From positions 1-9,400 of the forward strand of contig JBKOWY010000016.1 in assembly GCA_046724655.1 (NCBI GenBank): 9,400 nt of DNA, in the 5' to 3' direction. The notes below the pieces were generated by a model that was not told the origin of the DNA, did no database searches, and saw only the letters and a program-made list of their open reading frames with translations. Both the position numbers and the translations under genes were made by a program. Shown one piece after another: positions 6,704-9,400 of the stretch (its first letter is position 1; each line of letters starts with the position of its first letter). The DNA comes from JALZAA01 sp046724655 (GTDB lineage: Bacteria; Actinomycetota; Acidimicrobiia; IMCC26256; JACDBD01).

Positions 6704-6898
6704 GTGGGTCCGAATTGGTGGTGTCTGAGCCTGGTCGGACGGTTGAGGTCGACGGCCTCGGCGGAAGACGGAATGACGACGGCCGAGTTGCTTGGCAACG
6801 CGGCACTCGGCATCGCGGCGCTCGTCGCGATCTGGGCCGTCCTCCAAGCCTTGGGCCTCGACATCGTGAACTGGATCCGGGGGCAGCTAGGGGTCTGA
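6704..6898 (+). CDS. Tiny Flp/DUF4244-like major pilin candidate
   Basis: From GTG 6704 the precursor has 64 aa; the alternative GTG 6659 overlaps the tadC stop in GTGA and would add 15 residues. The leader ends SAEDG, and the mature protein would begin MTTAELLGNAALGIAALVAI, giving a 41-aa product with Gly at -1, Glu at +5 and one long hydrophobic helix ending NWIRGQLGV. This is the class III/Flp prepilin pattern processed by a TadV/CpaA-type peptidase, which is not in the window. The usual Tyr after Glu (+6) is Leu here. Position between tadC and tadE matches the DUF4244 pilin of the mycobacterial block. It is the smallest and most hydrophobic product of the operon and the best candidate for the pilus shaft subunit. 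Confidence 0.85.
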   Translation: MGPNWWCLSLVGRLRSTASAEDGMTTAELLGNAALGIAALVAIWAVLQALGLDIVNWIRGQLGV

Positions 6899-6901
6899 CC
6901 T

Positions 6902-7294
6902 ATGCCGTCCCGTGACGAGCGGTCGGGCGAGGACGGCATGACGACGGTGCAATACGTCGCCGCGACAGCTTTCTCGCTGATCGTGTTCGTGATGATGGCG
7001 AACTTCATCGTGTTCCTGTACGCCCGCGGCGTCGTACGCGCCTCGGTGGACGAAGGAGCGCGCGCAGGAAGCCGCTTCGGCGCGACGACGGCGGAATGCG
7101 AGTCACGGGCACGCGACGTCCTCGGCGACCTGCTTGCCGGCCGCCTCGGGAGCGACGTGCGGGTCACGTGCGAAAGCCCGAACGAGGACGTCATGAGGGC
7201 GAGGGTCCATGTGAAGCTGCGTGGCTGGCTGCCGGGCCTGGTCCCCGACTGGACGTTCACGCTCGACGCCCGATCGGTGAAGGAGCATCCCTGA
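6902..7294 (+). CDS. tadE: TadE-like pseudopilin with Gln at +5
   Basis: A 130-aa protein with ATG 6902, TAGGGG (6889-6894) as its RBS about 8 nt upstream, and a 3-nt gap from the pilin stop. The leader is 12 residues ending GEDG; the mature N-terminus is MTTVQYVAATAFSLIVFVMM, a membrane helix to about residue 40. The +5 position, usually Glu, is Gln17. The external domain (45-130) has ARGVVRASVDEGARAGSR, where TadE proteins typically have an A-rich helix, two cysteines (C66, C90) that could form a disulfide, and a C-terminal beta strand WTFTLDARSV. TadE proteins are minor pseudopilins needed for pilus assembly or adhesion. The same leader motif, ending DG before MTT, occurs in the preceding pilin, so both are probably cut by one peptidase. 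Confidence 0.85.
   Translation: MPSRDERSGEDGMTTVQYVAATAFSLIVFVMMANFIVFLYARGVVRASVDEGARAGSRFGATTAECESRARDVLGDLLAGRLGSDVRVTCESPNEDVMRARVHVKLRGWLPGLVPDWTFTLDARSVKEHP
7280..7285 (+). promoter_or_regulatory. RBS deciding the start of the second pseudopilin
   Basis: AAGGAG (7280-7285) lies inside the end of tadE, 11 nt before GTG 7297 and 20 nt before the in-frame ATG 7306. The spacing favours the GTG. Confidence 0.45.
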
Positions 7295-7296
7295 CG

Positions 7297-7728
7297 GTGC
7301 TGCCGATGAACGACGACTCGCGTGAGCGTGGCTACGTCGCCGGGGAGCTAGCGCTCGGCATCGGCCTCCTGCTCTTTCCGGTCGCGCTGCTTGTACTGAC
7401 GCTGCCGACGTGGTCGGAGCGACAGACCACGGCACGCTCCATCGCGCGCGAGGTGTCGCGGGTCGTCGCCGTAGCGGGCGTGTGCGACCGCGGACGTGCC
7501 ACGGAGACCGGGCACGATATGGCGGAGAACCTGGGCCTGACTCCGGGTGACGTCGATGTGCAGCTCGACTGCGCGCCCGGCGAGCGCCTCCGGCGCGGTG
7601 GCAGCGTGCGAGCCTCGGTGACCGTTGCCGTCCCGGCGGTCAGATTCCCTGGCATCGGCAACGTCGGAGCTTGGAGTTGGACCGCCCATCACAGCGAGCC
7701 CATTGATCAGTACCGGAGTTTCGAATGA
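7297..7728 (+). CDS. Second TadE/TadF-like pseudopilin
   Basis: A 143-aa protein from GTG 7297, 2 nt after the tadE stop; ATG 7306 would remove three residues. A 12-residue leader ends RERG, the mature part begins YVAGELALGIGLLLFPVALL, with Gly at -1 and Glu at +5, so it is a canonical processing site. The helix runs to about residue 38. The external part has a helix RQTTARSIAREVSRVVAV, two cysteines (C63, C92) as in the preceding TadE, and beta-type strands (SVRASVTVAVPAVRF) near the C-terminus. It has no close named family that I can assign beyond the TadE/TadF-like group. Its stop shares ATGA with the next gene. It probably joins TadE in a minor-pilin complex; this is inferred from pattern and place. 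Confidence 0.82.
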   Translation: MLPMNDDSRERGYVAGELALGIGLLLFPVALLVLTLPTWSERQTTARSIAREVSRVVAVAGVCDRGRATETGHDMAENLGLTPGDVDVQLDCAPGERLRRGGSVRASVTVAVPAVRFPGIGNVGAWSWTAHHSEPIDQYRSFE

Positions 7729-8165
7729 AGCGGCTCCATACGGTACGGGGAGCGAGCCGCGAGTCCGGCACCATCACGATGTGGACGCTGGGTCTCTGCG
7801 TGATGCTGTTTCTCCTCGGTGGGATCAGTCTCGACCTGTGGCGCGCGTTCTCGGAGCGACGCTCGCTGGCCGCCACGGCGGACGCAGCGGCTGTAGCCGG
7901 GGCCTCGGCGCTCGATGAGGCTGCGTATCGGAGCAGCGGTGTGGTCCGGCTCGTCCCACCGGACGCCCGGCGACGCGCGCAGGCATCCCTTGCGGAACAG
8001 CTGGACCGGCGGGCGCTTCGGGACGCCCGGGTCGTGGCTACCGAAGCCGAGGTGCGGGTGACGGTCGGCGGCTCGGTCGACTTCTCCTTGCTCCAGCTCG
8101 TGGCACCCGGCGACGATTTCGACATCACGGTGCATGCGACCGCGCGCCCTCAGGCGTCTCCCTGA
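7725..8165 (+). CDS. Short TadG-like protein (Rv3654c type)
   Basis: A 146-aa protein whose ATG 7725 overlaps the previous stop. Residues 1-15 are a basic leader ending RESG; 16-40 are a membrane helix (TITMWTLGLCVMLFLLGGIS); then LDLWRAFSERRSLAATADAA and AVAGASALDE follow, which is the hallmark of the N-terminal Tad/TadG domain (PF13400 type). The rest (75-146) has a helix and beta strands but no von Willebrand A domain, so it is much shorter than proteobacterial TadG and resembles the last gene of the mycobacterial block. At +5 after the Gly there is Trp20 rather than Glu, so peptidase cleavage is uncertain. It is the last gene of the Tad operon; no terminator is evident behind it. A role in anchoring or capping the pilus at the envelope is inferred. 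Confidence 0.85.
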   Translation: MKRLHTVRGASRESGTITMWTLGLCVMLFLLGGISLDLWRAFSERRSLAATADAAAVAGASALDEAAYRSSGVVRLVPPDARRRAQASLAEQLDRRALRDARVVATEAEVRVTVGGSVDFSLLQLVAPGDDFDITVHATARPQASP

Positions 8166-8178
8166 TCTCCCGAGGAAA

Positions 8179-8208
8179 TTGACACCTGTGTCAGGAAACG
8201 GGTAATCA
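8179..8208 (+). promoter_or_regulatory. Promoter of the MaoC-DUF35 unit, likely leaderless
   Basis: A perfect TTGACA (8179-8184), an 18-nt spacer and TAATCA (8203-8208) stand before ATG 8216. The -10 box ends 7 nt before the ATG, so the transcript would start at or next to the start codon; no Shine-Dalgarno is present in the 7 nt or further up. Confidence is limited by the imperfect -10. Confidence 0.6.
8180..8193. promoter_or_regulatory. Perfect palindrome, candidate repressor operator
   Basis: TGACACCTGTGTCA is made of 6-bp arms (TGACAC / GTGTCA) around a 2-nt centre and overlaps the -35 box. The geometry fits a dimeric TetR-type operator placed to block RNA polymerase. No TetR gene lies in the window, so the regulator is unknown. 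It is too short and lacks a T-run, so it is not a terminator for the Tad operon. Confidence 0.6.
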
Positions 8209-8215
8209 CACGCGC

Positions 8216-8647
8216 ATGGCCGAACAGAAGCTGTTCTTCGACGACATCAAGGAGGGCGACACGGGGCCGGAGTTCACCCACGAGCTCAGCCGCACCGACC
8301 TCGTGATGTACGCGGGAGCGTCGGGCGACTTCAACCCGATGCACCACGACGAGGTGAAGGCCCAGGAGGCGGGGCTGCCGAGCGTGTTCGGGCACGGCAT
8401 GTTCACGGCCGGCGTCCTCGGCAAGGCGCTCACCGACTTCGTCGGCGTCGGCAACCTGCGCGAGTACAAGGTGCGGTTCACCAAGCAGACCTGGCCGGGC
8501 GAGAAGCTCACCACCCAGGTCACCGTGAAGAAGAAGTACGAGGAGCACGGCGAGCATCGGGTCGACCTCGACTGCGCTGTCGTCAATGAGGACGGCGAGG
8601 CGAAGATCAGCGGCGTGGCCATCGCCGCGCTCCCGACCCGCGGCTGA
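8216..8647 (+). CDS. MaoC-type hot-dog hydratase/dehydratase
   Basis: A 143-aa single hot-dog domain protein. Residues 7-15 (FFDDIKEGD) are the family opening, followed by YAGASGDFNPMHHDEVKAQE, in which D38 and H43 form the catalytic D-x-N-P-x-H motif of (R)-specific enoyl-CoA hydratases, and FGHGMFTAGVLGKAL, the long hot-dog helix. The C-terminal strands (KVRFTKQTWPGEKLTTQVTV) match HadB-like subunits. It likely hydrates or dehydrates acyl-CoA or acyl-ACP thioesters and may work as a dimer or with a partner half. It is followed with 1-nt stop/start overlap (TGATG) by the zinc-ribbon/OB protein, a pairing known in CoA-linked side-chain breakdown (ChsH1/ChsH2 type). The substrate is not visible. 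Only 5 of 143 codons end in A/T, against about 18% in the Tad genes. Confidence 0.93.
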   Translation: MAEQKLFFDDIKEGDTGPEFTHELSRTDLVMYAGASGDFNPMHHDEVKAQEAGLPSVFGHGMFTAGVLGKALTDFVGVGNLREYKVRFTKQTWPGEKLTTQVTVKKKYEEHGEHRVDLDCAVVNEDGEAKISGVAIAALPTRG

Positions 8648-9090
8648 TGGCGCCGCAGGTCTCGCGCTTCGACCTGCCTGCGCCCGATCCCGAGACCAAG
8701 CCGTTCTGGGACGCCGCCCGGGCCGGCACGCTCCTCATCCGCCGGTGCCGAGACTGCGGCCGCTTCCACTTCTATCCGCGGCCGTTCTGCCCATCGTGCT
8801 GGAGCACGAACGTCGAGTGGGTCGAGGCGAGCGGCCGGGCGTCCCTGTACACATGGTCGGTCGTACGCCGCAACGACCTGCCACCCTTCAACGAGCGGGT
8901 GCCGTACGTTGCGGCCGTCGTCGACCTCGACGAAGGTCCGCGCATGATGACCAACGTCGTCGACTCCGACTTCGACGCGCTCCAGGTCGGCATGCCGCTC
9001 GAGGTTGTCTTCCAGACGATCGCCGACGACGTGACGATCCCGGTGTTCCGGCCGCGCGCCCCCGAGCGGGCCGCCGGTGGAGCGGCGTAG
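8647..9090 (+). CDS. DUF35-type zinc-ribbon and OB-fold protein
   Basis: A 147-aa protein with ATG 8647 sharing one base with the previous stop. The N-terminal helix (residues 15-31, FWDAARAGTLLIRR) leads into a zinc ribbon with C34-x2-C37 and C48-x2-C51, followed by an OB-fold (about 60-135: ASLYTWSVVRRNDLPPFNER, YVAAVVDLDEGPRMMTNVVD). This is the rubredoxin-like/OB acyl-CoA-associated family. Members bind next to a MaoC hydratase or a thiolase-like lipid-transfer protein and help hold CoA thioesters. Here the MaoC partner is directly upstream; no thiolase is in the window, so it may follow after the end or be elsewhere. The four cysteines are intact. Confidence 0.93.
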   Translation: MAPQVSRFDLPAPDPETKPFWDAARAGTLLIRRCRDCGRFHFYPRPFCPSCWSTNVEWVEASGRASLYTWSVVRRNDLPPFNERVPYVAAVVDLDEGPRMMTNVVDSDFDALQVGMPLEVVFQTIADDVTIPVFRPRAPERAAGGAA

Positions 9091-9091
9091 G

Positions 9092-9097
9092 TATCGT
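9092..9097 (+). promoter_or_regulatory. Candidate -10 box for the CMD-like gene
   Basis: TATCGT fits TANNNT and ends exactly 7 nt before the GTG at 9105, as for the leaderless genes elsewhere in the window. It lies right after the DUF35 stop. No -35 is recognised and there is no useful Shine-Dalgarno (GGTGGAG at 9077-9083 is 21 nt away), so independent leaderless expression in addition to read-through is plausible. Confidence 0.4.
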
Positions 9098-9104
9098 TCG
9101 CATC

Positions 9105-9400
9105 GTGGCGCGAGAGCAGCAGGACTGGAACTTCCCGTTCGAGGGCCCGCTCGACGAGGTCTTCCCGTCCCTGCATGCGGCGCAGAACGCGTGGCTGAGC
9201 CAGATCGACTCGCTGAAGGCGCCTGACCGCAAGACCCACGAGCTCATCCGCATGGTGTGCACCGTGATCCTTCGCAACGCCCCCGGGGTGCGCCGTCACG
9301 CCATGCTCGCCAAGGAGGTCGGCGCGAGCTGGGACGAGATCCTCGGCTCGATCATGCTCACGCTGCCCGGCTTCGGGCTGCTGCCCGCGGTCGAGGCGAT
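9105..9400 (+). CDS. Carboxymuconolactone decarboxylase (CMD/AhpD-like) protein, 3' truncated
   Basis: The frame is open from GTG 9105 to the window end (98 codons). The residues DRKTHELIRMVCTVILRNAP, followed by H65-A-M-L-A-K-E-V-G-A-S-W-D-E-I-L, match the CMD helical repeat (relative of RELI...H...A...GAT..EI). In AhpD the histidine is preceded by a CxxC redox pair; here those places are A59 and V62, so peroxidase-type thiol chemistry is not expected and a decarboxylase-like or unknown role is more likely. It follows the DUF35 gene by 14 nt and may belong to the same acyl-CoA-related unit. The C-terminus is outside the window. Confidence 0.85.
   Translation, partial: MAREQQDWNFPFEGPLDEVFPSLHAAQNAWLSQIDSLKAPDRKTHELIRMVCTVILRNAPGVRRHAMLAKEVGASWDEILGSIMLTLPGFGLLPAVEA

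Noticed and set aside
8180..8193. Palindrome as terminator of the Tad operon
   Set aside because: Arms are only 6 bp with a 2-nt centre and no T-run; it overlaps a -35 box, which fits an operator better.

Overview
The window is a high-GC, densely coded stretch that looks actinobacterial. The evidence is GC-rich third codon positions, GTG as well as ATG starts, apparent leaderless -10 boxes 7 nt before some start codons, and a Tad gene order that, from family knowledge, matches the Rv3660c-Rv3654c block of mycobacteria. The flanking lipid/acyl-CoA type genes (MaoC hydratase, zinc-ribbon/OB-fold protein, carboxymuconolactone decarboxylase-like protein) would fit an Acidimicrobiia-like genome, but that taxonomic guess is inference.

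Layout. 1-498 is the 3' part of a YceI-family gene. 515-564 is a very long GC-rich hairpin containing the Shine-Dalgarno of the next gene. 567-1151 is an unrecognised 194-aa protein with what looks like two related beta-barrel repeats. It converges, with overlapping stop codons, on a minus-strand gene (1148-1396) for a small excisionase/BldC-type helix-turn-helix protein. The 176-nt gap 1397-1572 carries promoter-like elements on both strands plus a helical-turn-spaced direct repeat and an inverted repeat.

From 1573 to 8165 nine tightly packed plus-strand genes encode a Tad/Flp-type (type IVc) pilus system: CpaB-like SAF protein, CpaE/TadZ-like ATPase-fold protein with a degenerate P-loop, CpaF/TadA motor ATPase, TadB, TadC, a tiny Flp/DUF4244-like pilin, two TadE-like pseudopilins and a short TadG-like protein. 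Four junctions are 4-nt ATGA overlaps and the other gaps are 2-41 nt, so this is almost certainly one operon. No prepilin peptidase and no secretin lie in the window; the peptidase must be elsewhere, and a secretin is not expected in a Gram-positive-type envelope.

8166-8215 separates the Tad operon from a new unit and holds a -35/-10 promoter overlapped by a perfect 14-bp palindrome. Then follow a MaoC-type hydratase (8216-8647), a DUF35-type zinc-ribbon/OB-fold protein (8647-9090), and the start of a CMD-family gene (9105 to the window end).

The block 567-8165 uses clearly more A/T-ending codons than the flanking genes (hand counts about 16-18% against 3.5-6% in yceI and maoC), so the Tad block and its two upstream companions may have a different history or expression level from the metabolic genes on either side. 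No tRNA, rRNA, CRISPR or transposase was seen.
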